10,741 nt of DNA, taken from Planctomycetota bacterium. Lineage in GTDB: Bacteria; Planctomycetota; Phycisphaerae; Sedimentisphaerales; Anaerobacaceae. Location of the stretch: NCBI GenBank assembly GCA_017885385.1, contig JAFNGF010000145.1:1-10741 (forward strand). The letters are read 5' to 3'. The position numbers and the translations under genes were made by a program. This document shows, one piece after another, positions 1 through 6,708 of the stretch (position 1 is its first letter; each line of letters opens with the position of its first letter). Below the pieces are notes generated by a model. The model saw only the letters and a list, made by a program, of their open reading frames with translations, searched no databases and was not told the DNA's origin.

Positions 1-417
1 AAAGGTAATATCGTTGGTCAGCATTGTTTCAATATACTTTAGCTGTCCCTTGGTGGATGGCTCAACCACCTTCTTATGGGAATAGACAGTGACGGCCCCA
101 CCAGTTTGGCCGGTGGGCGGCAGACTCTCCCCTGCATGCGCAGGAGCAAGCCTGTCCCCGCGTAAGCGCGGATCGATCAAAGCACTTACCTCTGCAGCAC
201 CGAGTGACCCGTATCTAGCCAGATGCTTCTGCATCTGCTCAATGATTTCCGTGGCTTTATGTACCTGCTGTTCGATGCCGCTGATTATTAAACTCGACTG
301 ACGGGCAGTAACTCGGACACCCAAGGATTGACGCAGAATACGAAGGTGACTATCAGCAGGCCCAAACAGTTCAAGCTGATTACCCCTCGGGTCTAATTGT
401 ATGGTAACTTCTGTCAT
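1..417 (-). CDS. phoH: PhoH-like protein, N-terminal 139 residues (runs off the window)
   Basis: This is the 5' part of a PhoH/YbeZ-type gene; the frame is open from the ATG at 415-417 to base 1. Residues 1-65 resemble the small KH-like N-terminal domain of the family (ends near HKATEIIEQMQKHL). Residues 111-139 (VYSHKKVVEP...YIETMLTNDITF) match the segment that immediately precedes the Walker A loop in YbeZ-type proteins; the P-loop itself lies beyond the window. PhoH-like proteins are cytosolic ATPases linked to RNA and ribosome metabolism, often encoded beside ybeY. Residues about 82-97 (DPRLRGDRLAPAHAGE) are not family sequence but a translated palindromic repeat (see the repeat entry). 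No clear Shine-Dalgarno precedes the ATG, and the leader consists of AT-rich repeats. The family call is made from remembered motifs; the catalytic part is not visible. Confidence 0.85.
   Translation of the reverse strand, partial: MTEVTIQLDPRGNQLELFGPADSHLRILRQSLGVRVTARQSSLIISGIEQQVHKATEIIEQMQKHLARYGSLGAAEVSALIDPRLRGDRLAPAHAGESLPPTGQTGGAVTVYSHKKVVEPSTKGQLKYIETMLTNDITF
96..180 (-). repeat. GC-rich double-hairpin palindromic repeat inside phoH
   Basis: Two tight hairpins lie side by side: 131-144 (cctgc-atgc-gcagg) and 158-171 (ccgcg-taag-cgcgg). The pattern of CCTGC/GCAGG followed by CCGCG/CGCGG is typical of dispersed palindromic repeats scattered through many bacterial genomes. A third inverted pair, CCCACC...GGTGGG, is present near 99-116. 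The segment is read through in frame as PhoH residues about 80-107, between the KH-like domain and the pre-P-loop segment. The exact borders of the inserted segment are uncertain. Confidence 0.65.
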
Positions 418-431
418 TTGAGTTGATGAGC

Positions 432-505
432 GAATTAGTTCATTAGTGAATTGGAAACTAATTCACTAATTCACTAATTCACTAATTTACTAATTCGCTA
501 GTGCG
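432..505. repeat. 8-bp tandem repeat (CTAATTCA) with inverted arm, between cdsA and phoH
   Basis: From 458 to 505 the octamer CTAATTCA repeats six times: three perfect copies (458-481), then increasingly diverged copies (CTAATTTA, CTAATTCG, CTAGTGCG). Bases 432-452 are an inverted copy of 460-480 with two mismatches and a 7-base loop (ggaaact), so a long hairpin can form. The array runs into the 3' end of cdsA: the cdsA stop codon (490-492) and its last codons lie in diverged units. The octamer contains stops on both strands when iterated, consistent with its position at gene edges. Confidence 0.85.
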
Positions 506-1353
506 CTTCCCCTTAAAAGCATAAAGAACAAGTATGCGAACGGCGCCGCCGCCAAAGGCGAATCAATAATATCAAGTATACCGCCGAACCCAGGCACCTT
601 GTTCGCGGCATCCTTTCGTTGGGCGTCACGCTTGAGCATTGACTCAGCTAAATCTCCCGCCTGGCCCACACAGGCTGAAAAAAAGCCAAAAGCAATCGCC
701 CACTGCCAAGACATTATATCAAAACCAGCCGCAAACGCCAAAGCAGATGCTACCGCGGCGACCAAGGCGCCGCCGGCGCCTTCCCAGGTCTTGCCGGGAC
801 TGACTCTGGGCGAGAATTTATGTTTGCCGAACAACGTCCCTACTGCGTAAGCTCCTATATCAGAGGACTTTACAACAAAAACAAACATCAGCAGCGGCCA
901 AACGCCAAAATCAACCCTAATGGCCAGTGCAAAGCTGCTCAGAAGGCCCAGATAGATGATGGAAAAGCAATTCGCTCCACAATTGGCCAACACACCCGAA
1001 GTACCGCAGCACAGATATTGATATAGCACCAATCCCAGCAGGCCAAACGCCAGCACGAAATTGACAATCGATAATTGAAAATTGAAAATTGGGGTGACTG
1101 CCAATGCGGCTGAAGTGATAATTGAGACGGGCATAAAAGCCTTCAAGTTTTTTGCTGCCAGCAAACCTGCGAACTCTATCTGCCCAAGGACCACCAAGGC
1201 GACAATAAGGGCGGCGACAATCGTGCCCCGCGGCAGTCTAAATTGACAATTGACAATTGAAAGTTGGAAATTGCCGAGCCAACCGTCGAAAATGACAATG
1301 GCGGTAAAGGCGACCGTCATCAATGTGCCAAAGAATAACCTATGTTTGAGCAT
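490..1353 (-). CDS. cdsA: phosphatidate cytidylyltransferase (CDP-diglyceride synthase)
   Basis: CdsA converts phosphatidic acid and CTP to CDP-diacylglycerol, the precursor of bacterial phospholipids, in the inner membrane. The C-terminal signature is clear: GDLAESMLKRDAQRKD followed by VPGFGGILDIIDSP, where the usual PGHGG histidine is Phe. Upstream, SDIGAYAVGTLFGKHK and SPGKTWEG are typical of the family. Several hydrophobic segments precede it. I choose the ATG at 1351-1353. An in-frame TTG at 1366-1368 would add five residues, but it lies in an octamer repeat; neither has a strong ribosome binding site. Length is about 287 residues, normal for the family. Oddly, the peptide NFQLSIVN occurs twice (residues 33-40 and 96-103 counted from the TTG), both encoded by a 7-bp-period repeat and both in loops between predicted membrane helices. 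The gene follows uppS, a common pairing in bacteria. Confidence 0.93.
   Translation of the reverse strand: MLKHRLFFGTLMTVAFTAIVIFDGWLGNFQLSIVNCQFRLPRGTIVAALIVALVVLGQIEFAGLLAAKNLKAFMPVSIITSAALAVTPIFNFQLSIVNFVLAFGLLGLVLYQYLCCGTSGVLANCGANCFSIIYLGLLSSFALAIRVDFGVWPLLMFVFVVKSSDIGAYAVGTLFGKHKFSPRVSPGKTWEGAGGALVAAVASALAFAAGFDIMSWQWAIAFGFFSACVGQAGDLAESMLKRDAQRKDAANKVPGFGGILDIIDSPLAAAPFAYLFFMLLRGSALAN
1057..1091 (-). repeat. 7-bp-period repeat (CAATTNT, five units) inside cdsA, copy 1
   Basis: On the minus strand five consecutive heptamers follow the pattern CAATTNT (one unit is CGATTGT), exactly 35 bases. They are translated in the cdsA frame as IFNFQLSIVNF, at a loop between two predicted membrane segments. 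Confidence 0.85.
1239..1273 (-). repeat. 7-bp-period repeat (CAATTNT, five units) inside cdsA, copy 2
   Basis: This is a second 35-base run of five CAATTNT-like heptamers in the same orientation as copy 1. It is translated as NFQLSIVNCQF just after the first membrane helix. The peptide NFQLSIVN is shared with copy 1 although the nucleotides differ at several positions. Confidence 0.85.
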
Positions 1354-1364
1354 CTTTCGCCAAG

Positions 1365-1410
1365 TCAATTAGCCAATCAGTGAATTAGAGAATTAGTCAC
1401 CAATTCACTA
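1365..1410. repeat. 8-bp tandem repeat upstream of cdsA
   Basis: Four octamers of TGAATTAG type (1365-1396; CTAATTCA type on the minus strand) are followed by an opposed arm AATTCACTA (1402-1410). This is the same family as the array at 432-505 and shows the same arm-spacer-arm design. It forms the leader of cdsA and includes the alternative TTG start. Confidence 0.75.
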
Positions 1411-1411
1411 T

Positions 1412-1510
1412 TCAACTCAAATACCGCCGAAGCAAGTAGGGTGGAGCTCGCCCCACCATCAGCTTGTTGGTGGGCTAAAGCCCACCCTACTCAACTCAAA
1501 TACCGCCGAA
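1412..1510. mobile_element. 59-bp compound palindrome flanked by 20-bp perfect direct repeats
   Basis: The 20-mer tcaactcaaataccgccgaa occurs at 1412-1431 and again, without a mismatch, at 1491-1510. Between them, 1432-1490 is a compound palindrome: outer arms GTAGGGTGG (1436-1444) and CCACCCTAC (1482-1490). Inside are two hairpins, GGTGG/CCACC and GGTGGGC-TAAA-GCCCACC. The right-hand repeat is the 3' end of uppS, including its stop codon at 1496-1498. The layout looks like a small non-autonomous palindromic element (MITE or REP-like) with a target-site duplication. An unequal duplication is the alternative. Confidence 0.7.
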
Positions 1511-2257
1511 ACGTCGGTCTCGTTTTGCGTAGGCAAAAATTGCCTTGTCCAGGCAGGCCTGGTTGAAGTCGGGCCAAAGGGTCTTGGTGATGTAGAATTC
1601 GCTGTATGAAATCTGCCAGAGCAGAAAGTTGCTGACCCGCATCTGGTTTGCGGTGCGTATCAGAAGATCCGGATCCGGCAGAGGCGGACCGGCCGTATAC
1701 AGGTGCCGGCCAATACAGTCTTCGTCGATGTCTTTTAGACGCAGGCGTCCCTGTTTGTATTCGTGTGCAATTTTTCGCGTTGCGTCAACGATTTCAGCCC
1801 TGCCGCCGTAATTTAGTGCCAGGGCAAGCACCATACCGGCATTGGCGGCCGTCATTTCTACTGTTTTTATAAGCTCGGTTTGTACCGCCTCCGGCAGCCC
1901 AGCTAATCGGCCAAGGTGAACGAGCCTTACGTCGTTGAGCATCAGCCTGGGACGAATCTGGATAAGGTATTGCCCATACAACTGCATCAATGCGTCGACC
2001 TCGGCCTTGGGTCTTTTCCAATTCTCCATGCTGAAGGAATACAAAGTCAGAGACTCAATGCCAAACTCGGCGCAGCATCGGGCCACTTTTACCGTAGTTT
2101 CTGCCCCCTGGCGGTGCCCCTCGACTCGCGGCAGGCCTTTGCGCTGCGCCCACCGCCCGTTACCGTCCATGATTATGGCGATGTGACGCGGGATTTGCCC
2201 GAAAGACAGCCCAAGGCGCTCAGCCGTCTTTTTTAGTCTTTCTGTCAAACTACTCAT
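1496..2257 (-). CDS. uppS: isoprenyl transferase, probable undecaprenyl diphosphate synthase
   Basis: This cis-prenyltransferase elongates farnesyl diphosphate with isopentenyl units to the C55 carrier used for peptidoglycan and other wall polymers. At 253 residues it has normal family length. Visible motifs are HIAIIMDGNGRWA (residues 25-37, catalytic Asp31), TLYSFSMENWKRP (71-83), LNYGGRAEI (148-156) and DPDLLIRT...RVSNFLLWQISYSE (195-220, Mg-binding Glu220). It ends at the family-typical KRDRRFGG. The normally conserved SGE/GGE segment after RT reads ANQ (203-205), so a conserved acidic residue is Gln. The ATG at 2255-2257 is preceded by GAGG about ten bases upstream. The gene lies 61 bases after purA and before cdsA in the same direction. 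Chain length cannot be told from sequence alone. Confidence 0.93.
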   Translation of the reverse strand: MSSLTERLKKTAERLGLSFGQIPRHIAIIMDGNGRWAQRKGLPRVEGHRQGAETTVKVARCCAEFGIESLTLYSFSMENWKRPKAEVDALMQLYGQYLIQIRPRLMLNDVRLVHLGRLAGLPEAVQTELIKTVEMTAANAGMVLALALNYGGRAEIVDATRKIAHEYKQGRLRLKDIDEDCIGRHLYTAGPPLPDPDLLIRTANQMRVSNFLLWQISYSEFYITKTLWPDFNQACLDKAIFAYAKRDRRFGGI

Positions 2258-2318
2258 TGAGACTGGAAACCTCGAATCTGAATTCGCAGGATAGTGCCGG
2301 TATTCTATCTGCCGGCTC

Positions 2319-3602
2319 TTACCTGAATATCGTTTGTTGTCGTGCCGGTCCTACGCCGATGATCGTGATTGCTACGGCAAGGTGCTCCTCGATTCGGGCA
2401 ATAAAGTCCTGGGCATTGGTCGGCAGATCGTGAAAGTCCTTTACGTTGGTTATATCCTCGTCCCAGCCGGGCACGCTCTCGTAGACAGGCTCAGCTTGGC
2501 AGAGCCTGTCTATATCGGCGGGAAAGAAAGTCTTTTCTTGGCCGTTGATTTTGTACGCCCGGCAAATCTTTATTTCTTTTAGGCCCGCCAGTGTGTCCAG
2601 GTGCATCAATGCCACCGAATCGATGCCTCCAATCTTTGCGGAATAGGATGCTGCTACGGCATCGAACCAGCCGCATCGGCGGGGCCGGCCGGTTGTGGTG
2701 CCGTATTCGTGCCCTCTGTCACGAATATATTGGCCAATTTCATTATCCTGTTCCGTTGGAAAAGGTCCCGCTCCGACTCTGGTTGTATAGGCCTTGACCA
2801 CGCCGACGTATCTATCAACAACTCTGGCCGGCACACCAGAACCGGCCGGCATACCGAGTGCACTTGAATTTGAGCTGGTCACGTATGGAAAAGTGCCGTG
2901 GTCCAAATCCAATAGTGAGCCTTGCGCGCCCTCAAACAGGATCGATTGGCTCTGGGCGATTGCTTTGTGCAGGAATTCGGTTGTATCGGCTATGAACGGC
3001 GTGAGCTTGCCGGCATATAGTTTACACTTCTCGAAAATATCCTTGATGCTCAAGGGCTGTCCCGACAGGTCGGGGTAGAGAGCGGCAAAGACCTTGTTTT
3101 TATATTCGACGATGGCCTGGAGTCTGGTTTTGAGCTGATCCAGATGGCGAAAATCGCCCATGCGGACCGCATAGCTTCTGCCGACCTTGTCTGCGTAGCA
3201 GGGTCCGATGCCGCGAATAGTAGTGCCGAGCTTGTTTTTGCCCAGTGATTCTTCGCGCAGCTGGTCGTCTTTTTTGTGATAGGCAAGTACGACGTGGGCG
3301 TTTTCACTTATAAACAGTCTGCCGTTTAACGTGATATTTTTGCCGGCGAGCGTTTCAATCTCCTCTATCAAAACCTCCGGGTCGACAACTACACCGTTGG
3401 CGATTACACAGTTGACATTTGGCCGAACCGAACCGCTCGGCAAAAGGTGTAAGGCGAATCTGTTGTTGCCTACAACAACGGTATGGCCGGCATTGGCGCC
3501 GCCGTTGTAGCGCACGACAATATCGCTGTGCTCGGCAAGAATATCAACAACCTTACCTTTGCCCTCATCACCCCATTGTAATCCGACAACGCAACAATTC
3601 AT
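2319..3602 (-). CDS. purA: adenylosuccinate synthetase
   Basis: PurA condenses IMP with aspartate using GTP to form adenylosuccinate, the first committed step to AMP, in the cytosol. The 427-residue length fits the family. Visible motifs are GLQWGDEGKGK (7-17, catalytic Asp12 and P-loop), NGGANAGHT (33-41, catalytic His40), FEGAQGSLLDLDHGTFPYV (223-241), TRVGAGPFPTE (274-284), GTTTGRPRRCGWFD (301-314) and the C-terminal VGPARQQTI. Nothing in the key residues looks damaged. The ATG (3600-3602) matches the normal N-terminus, but no Shine-Dalgarno precedes it: the leader is entirely a degenerate 7-bp repeat. The gene is followed by uppS. Confidence 0.97.
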   Translation of the reverse strand: MNCCVVGLQWGDEGKGKVVDILAEHSDIVVRYNGGANAGHTVVVGNNRFALHLLPSGSVRPNVNCVIANGVVVDPEVLIEEIETLAGKNITLNGRLFISENAHVVLAYHKKDDQLREESLGKNKLGTTIRGIGPCYADKVGRSYAVRMGDFRHLDQLKTRLQAIVEYKNKVFAALYPDLSGQPLSIKDIFEKCKLYAGKLTPFIADTTEFLHKAIAQSQSILFEGAQGSLLDLDHGTFPYVTSSNSSALGMPAGSGVPARVVDRYVGVVKAYTTRVGAGPFPTEQDNEIGQYIRDRGHEYGTTTGRPRRCGWFDAVAASYSAKIGGIDSVALMHLDTLAGLKEIKICRAYKINGQEKTFFPADIDRLCQAEPVYESVPGWDEDITNVKDFHDLPTNAQDFIARIEEHLAVAITIIGVGPARQQTIFR

Positions 3603-3668
3603 TTTCGAATTCCAATTTACAATTTTCGATTTTCAATCGTCATTCGGCAATCGCAAATCGCAAATTCA
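3603..3668 (+). repeat. 7-bp-period repeat (CAATTNT family) in the purA leader
   Basis: From 3613 to 3668 about eight consecutive heptamers resemble CAATTTT, CGATTTT, CAATCGC and so on, read on the plus strand. A few partial units extend to the purA ATG. Orientation is opposite to the cdsA copies relative to the local genes, and read in the gene direction it contains stop codons. It fills the whole gap between the 159-codon gene and purA and overlaps the former's TGA stop. Confidence 0.8.
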
Positions 3669-4145
3669 AGTTATTCTTGCCACCAAATAGTCCAGAATAG
3701 CACCCAAGTTATCATAGTTTCTATCGCTTAATTTGCGGTTGACTTCCCTGCCGTTCTGATCTTTGTGGGTGATAATAAAGTGACCTTTAGAATCAAAGTA
3801 GGTCTTATCAATTTTCTGGATGGCATCATAGGGGATCTTTTCTTTGGCGCTGATTATAAGCTCATGTTCATCGGCTAAAAGTCTCTTATCCTTAATGAAC
3901 CCGAGCCACGCGGCAAAAGCAATACCGGCAGCCCCGAAAACGAAAGGAAGTCTTCGATTCCATTTCATCGTATCATCAAGCTTCCCTTCCTTTACGTGCT
4001 CTTCGAAGAAGCTGCGACGGTATGACCATTTGTATTTGCTCAGGTAGCCGTCATAGGCGAAAACAGCTGCAGCAAGAATACAGACAGCAATGTAGATTTT
4101 GTAATTCATTTTCTTGTGCTTGCTTAGCGGCGCCTCGATAGCCAT
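3666..4145 (-). CDS. small two-helix membrane protein, function unknown
   Basis: I do not recognise this 159-residue protein. A first hydrophobic helix lies at residues 16-31 (IYIAVCILAAAVFAYDG), then a charged stretch of about 35 residues. A second helix lies at 67-84 (PFVFGAAGIAFAAWLGF), followed by a soluble tail of about 70 residues. The tail (ELIISAKEKIPYDAIQKIDKT...) alternates beta-like segments and ends in a helix, which recalls small bacterial PH-like domains, but this is only an impression. The ATG at 4143-4145 has AGGGA seven bases upstream; an alternative ATG at 4107-4109 would remove twelve residues. It starts 20 bases after the preceding gene stops and is probably co-transcribed with it. 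Confidence 0.75.
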   Translation of the reverse strand: MAIEAPLSKHKKMNYKIYIAVCILAAAVFAYDGYLSKYKWSYRRSFFEEHVKEGKLDDTMKWNRRLPFVFGAAGIAFAAWLGFIKDKRLLADEHELIISAKEKIPYDAIQKIDKTYFDSKGHFIITHKDQNGREVNRKLSDRNYDNLGAILDYLVARIT

Positions 4146-4165
4146 ATAACCATCCCTGCCAACAT

Positions 4166-4927
4166 CTACGTTAACCTTTTTTGGGCGATTATCTCAGTCA
4201 AAGGCTGGACAAAGTTGGGAACGATTTTTTCAGCCATTAGCTCCTGTGCCAGACTACATTGATACTCGAAGGATTTCAGGGCGTCGAATTTCTCATCGGC
4301 TCGCGGGTACTGACGAATGGTAAGAGACAGACTTATGGCGTCATCGGAACCACGCCTTTTCTCGCCGGGGTCATAGACGCTCGTTTTTGACTCTACACTG
4401 ATGCGAGCCTGGGTGCACTCATCATCAGATAATGCCGCCACCACCGTAGGAGAAAAACCTATGGGCCGGGCAGACGGCAGCTCCAAAAGACAGCTAAAGG
4501 GGGTTGAGCCGAATAACGCCTCGGCTATAACCTCATCGTGACTGCCTGCATAGTCAAAATCCATTGTGAAAGTTACGTCCAGCGAATCAATATCAAGATG
4601 ACTCACCCCGAGCATATAGGGAACAATTTCGATTACCAGTCTGTCCTGGGAGTAAGCCTCTTCAAAGTTCGGCGGATTGACAAAGCCCGAGCCAACGCGG
4701 TCCACCTCGAGGCTAATCCAGCGGTAGTGACCGAGGTCGCGATTCTCTTCGAGGCAGTACTCATTCTTTTCATGCCGGTAGAACCGACCCATAGAAGGAA
4801 ACTGCTTTTGCATCCGCTCGAAAAAGGCCAGAATCGTATCTCGCTGAGTGGGCAAATCAAGCTGGGTATTTATGTACATATCCAGAAAGAAATCATCACA
4901 AAGCGAACGGTAAATATTTGGCGTCAT
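4166..4927 (-). CDS. conserved-looking soluble protein next to a radical SAM gene, function unknown
   Basis: This protein of about 253 residues has no membrane segment or signal peptide and no motif that I can assign. It begins MTPNIYRSLCDDFFLDMY and is acidic, with a helical start and a central part rich in beta-like strands (RLVIEIVPYML, LDVTFTMDFDYAG, AISLSLTIRQYP). The ATG at 4925-4927 is preceded by GAGGG about ten bases upstream, so I prefer it over the TTG at 4946-4948. Coding potential is supported by a long uninterrupted frame, a plausible amino-acid composition and tight spacing to the next gene. It follows the radical SAM gene after about 90 bases of GC-rich spacer and may act with it; that link rests on position only. 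Confidence 0.75.
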   Translation of the reverse strand: MTPNIYRSLCDDFFLDMYINTQLDLPTQRDTILAFFERMQKQFPSMGRFYRHEKNEYCLEENRDLGHYRWISLEVDRVGSGFVNPPNFEEAYSQDRLVIEIVPYMLGVSHLDIDSLDVTFTMDFDYAGSHDEVIAEALFGSTPFSCLLELPSARPIGFSPTVVAALSDDECTQARISVESKTSVYDPGEKRRGSDDAISLSLTIRQYPRADEKFDALKSFEYQCSLAQELMAEKIVPNFVQPLTEIIAQKRLT

Positions 4928-5017
4928 AGCAGAAAAGCCCTCGGACAAATCTGGCTGCTCGTCACTGGTGGTCGCCCGCCGCTGCCGTCACGGGGCCCCA
5001 GTCACGACCCGGCGAAT

Positions 5018-6490
5018 TTACACTTTGATACCTGAATTCTGATATTTGGATTCACCGCAGACCTGCTTGTTATCCAGATACTCGGTTTCCCAGATTTTTT
5101 CTGTTAGCCCTTGAAGCTCATTGTCGTAGCTCTTAAGCATCCCGAAATATTCAGGAGATTCCAAGGCTTCTTTAGCCTTTTCGTCCTCAGACTTTACATT
5201 TTCCGGCAGGACTGATTTTCTGAAGATCTCGTAATGGTCTCTTATAGAGCAGGGCATCAGCCAGTTACTCGGCTTCTTACAATTATCAAGCCCGTATTCC
5301 CTTTGCCATTTACGCCCGTTTTTCATAAGGTCGGAAAATAACGCATCTGTGAGGGTCTTGCCGTTGCCGTACAAATCGTAGATGTTATCGACATAATAGG
5401 GTATAAATGCGCAGGGCGTCACGTTGCCGTGCCAGTCGATGTAGGCGTATCCTCCGCTTCTACCGTACGCGATGCAACCTCTGGCAAGAACGCCGCTATT
5501 CCAGAAATCAGCCAGACAGTACTTCTTTTCAGTCAGCAGCTTTTCCCACTTTCTGTAGAGTTCAACTCGTTTTTCGGGAACGACCATTAGCTCGACTTCG
5601 TCTTTACCTCTTCCTATGGGCATCAGCTGGAATTGCCACATAAAGCAGGCGCCTTGCTCTTGGAAGTAATAGTCATAGAATTCGTCGGTAAGCAGCAAAT
5701 CTACATTCCTGCTGGTTGCCATCACGGAAATGCCGAAAGGCACACCCACCTGCCGGAGGCGTTCCAAGGCTTCAAGGATTTTCTTAAACGTGCCGCGGCC
5801 TCTTCTTTGGTCGGTTTCCTGCTCAAAGCCTTCGACAGAGACTGCCGGGGTGACATTTGCCGTTTTTGCCATCTGCTGGGCAATTTCTTCGCTAATGACT
5901 GTGCCGTTGGTATACGTGTGGAAAAACATATCGTCATATTTCCGGTAGAGATCCAGAAGCGTCTTGCCCTCACTTCTATACAGGAAAGGTTCGCCGCCGC
6001 TGATAGTAATGAATCTGACGCCCCAGTCGTCATGCACTTCGCCTACTATCCTATCCACATAGGAGTAAGGAATAGTCGCAGAAGTATCGGCTGCTGAGGA
6101 TGCGTAGCATCCGATGCACTTCAGATTACACCTTTGGGTAGGAGACAGAACGATGAAGGTCGGCGGGTACTCACCATATTTATCTTTGAACTTTTCCACC
6201 GCCTGGTTATAACTCTGGTCCTCTCGAACAAGGTTATTCTGAACGAATACATTGACAATCTTCTTTATAATCTCAGGTGAAACGTAACCTTTGTCCATAC
6301 TTGTGTTCACGCAGCGCAGCATGGCCGATAAGTACTGGTATCTTCTTATCTGGACCTGTCTTAAATCTCCTGAGTCATCGCTGACCATGTTCTTATAGAT
6401 ATAGTCGTCAATCTTCTTTGCCAGCAGCTTCCTAAGCTGCTTATGGTTCACCATCTTGATAAGCGTTGAGGATATGACTTCCGATCTCAT
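5018..6490 (-). CDS. radical SAM enzyme with SPASM-like C-terminal region, substrate unknown
   Basis: The protein has 490 residues. The radical SAM cluster motif CNLKCIGC is at 121-128 (CxxxCxxC), followed by the SAM-binding motif GGEP at 165-168. An N-terminal extension of about 110 residues precedes the core. The C-terminal part carries further cysteines (Cys339, Cys360, Cys404, Cys414) around GYAYIDWHGNVTPC, resembling the SPASM or twitch regions that bind auxiliary iron-sulfur clusters. Such enzymes modify peptides, cofactors or lipids by radical chemistry in the cytosol; the substrate cannot be told here. The ATG at 6488-6490 has GGGGAGG four bases upstream, the strongest ribosome binding site in the window, so the start is firm. 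It leads a likely operon with the two unknown genes downstream. Confidence 0.9.
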   Translation of the reverse strand: MRSEVISSTLIKMVNHKQLRKLLAKKIDDYIYKNMVSDDSGDLRQVQIRRYQYLSAMLRCVNTSMDKGYVSPEIIKKIVNVFVQNNLVREDQSYNQAVEKFKDKYGEYPPTFIVLSPTQRCNLKCIGCYASSAADTSATIPYSYVDRIVGEVHDDWGVRFITISGGEPFLYRSEGKTLLDLYRKYDDMFFHTYTNGTVISEEIAQQMAKTANVTPAVSVEGFEQETDQRRGRGTFKKILEALERLRQVGVPFGISVMATSRNVDLLLTDEFYDYYFQEQGACFMWQFQLMPIGRGKDEVELMVVPEKRVELYRKWEKLLTEKKYCLADFWNSGVLARGCIAYGRSGGYAYIDWHGNVTPCAFIPYYVDNIYDLYGNGKTLTDALFSDLMKNGRKWQREYGLDNCKKPSNWLMPCSIRDHYEIFRKSVLPENVKSEDEKAKEALESPEYFGMLKSYDNELQGLTEKIWETEYLDNKQVCGESKYQNSGIKV

Positions 6491-6708
6491 TTTGCCTCCC
6501 CTTTCCTAAACCAGGACCGTTCACAAACCAGCTCTGTCAAAACGTCTCGGACCACAGCAATTGTTACACAAGTAGGAGCTGATTTCAAGAAATAACCCAA
6601 CACAAAAATGCTCTCGGCAGAAGAATGGCAGGCAAAGATACGGTTTTGGCCCGCTGCCGGCTCCAGTTTCAGGTGCCGGCTTTTGCACCATTGTGCGAAC
6701 AGGCGCAG
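6491..6708. other. 218-base spacer between the membrane kinase-like gene and the radical SAM gene
   Basis: I see no convincing gene here. It holds the Shine-Dalgarno of the radical SAM gene at 6495-6501 and a GC-rich hairpin at 6656-6680. The promoter of the radical SAM operon probably lies here, but no clear -10/-35 pair can be pointed out. Confidence 0.5.
6656..6680. terminator. GC-rich hairpin downstream of the 835-residue membrane protein gene
   Basis: The arms GCCGGC (6656-6661) and GCCGGC (6675-6680) pair, and CC/GG continues the stem after one mismatch. The hairpin lies about 30 bases after the stop of the upstream gene. The T-run (6681-6684) is on the plus strand, so it fits a plus-strand terminator better. 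As a minus-strand terminator it lacks a U-tract, so the assignment is weak. Confidence 0.3.

Noticed and set aside
458..505. Possible CRISPR-like array
   Set aside because: The units are 8 bases in direct tandem without spacers, so this is a simple tandem repeat.
4949..5017. GC-rich spacer with GGGGCCCC and a nine-codon GTG frame between the radical SAM gene and the next gene
   Set aside because: The tiny frame has no ribosome binding site and the palindrome is only eight bases, so I see no supported leader peptide or terminator.
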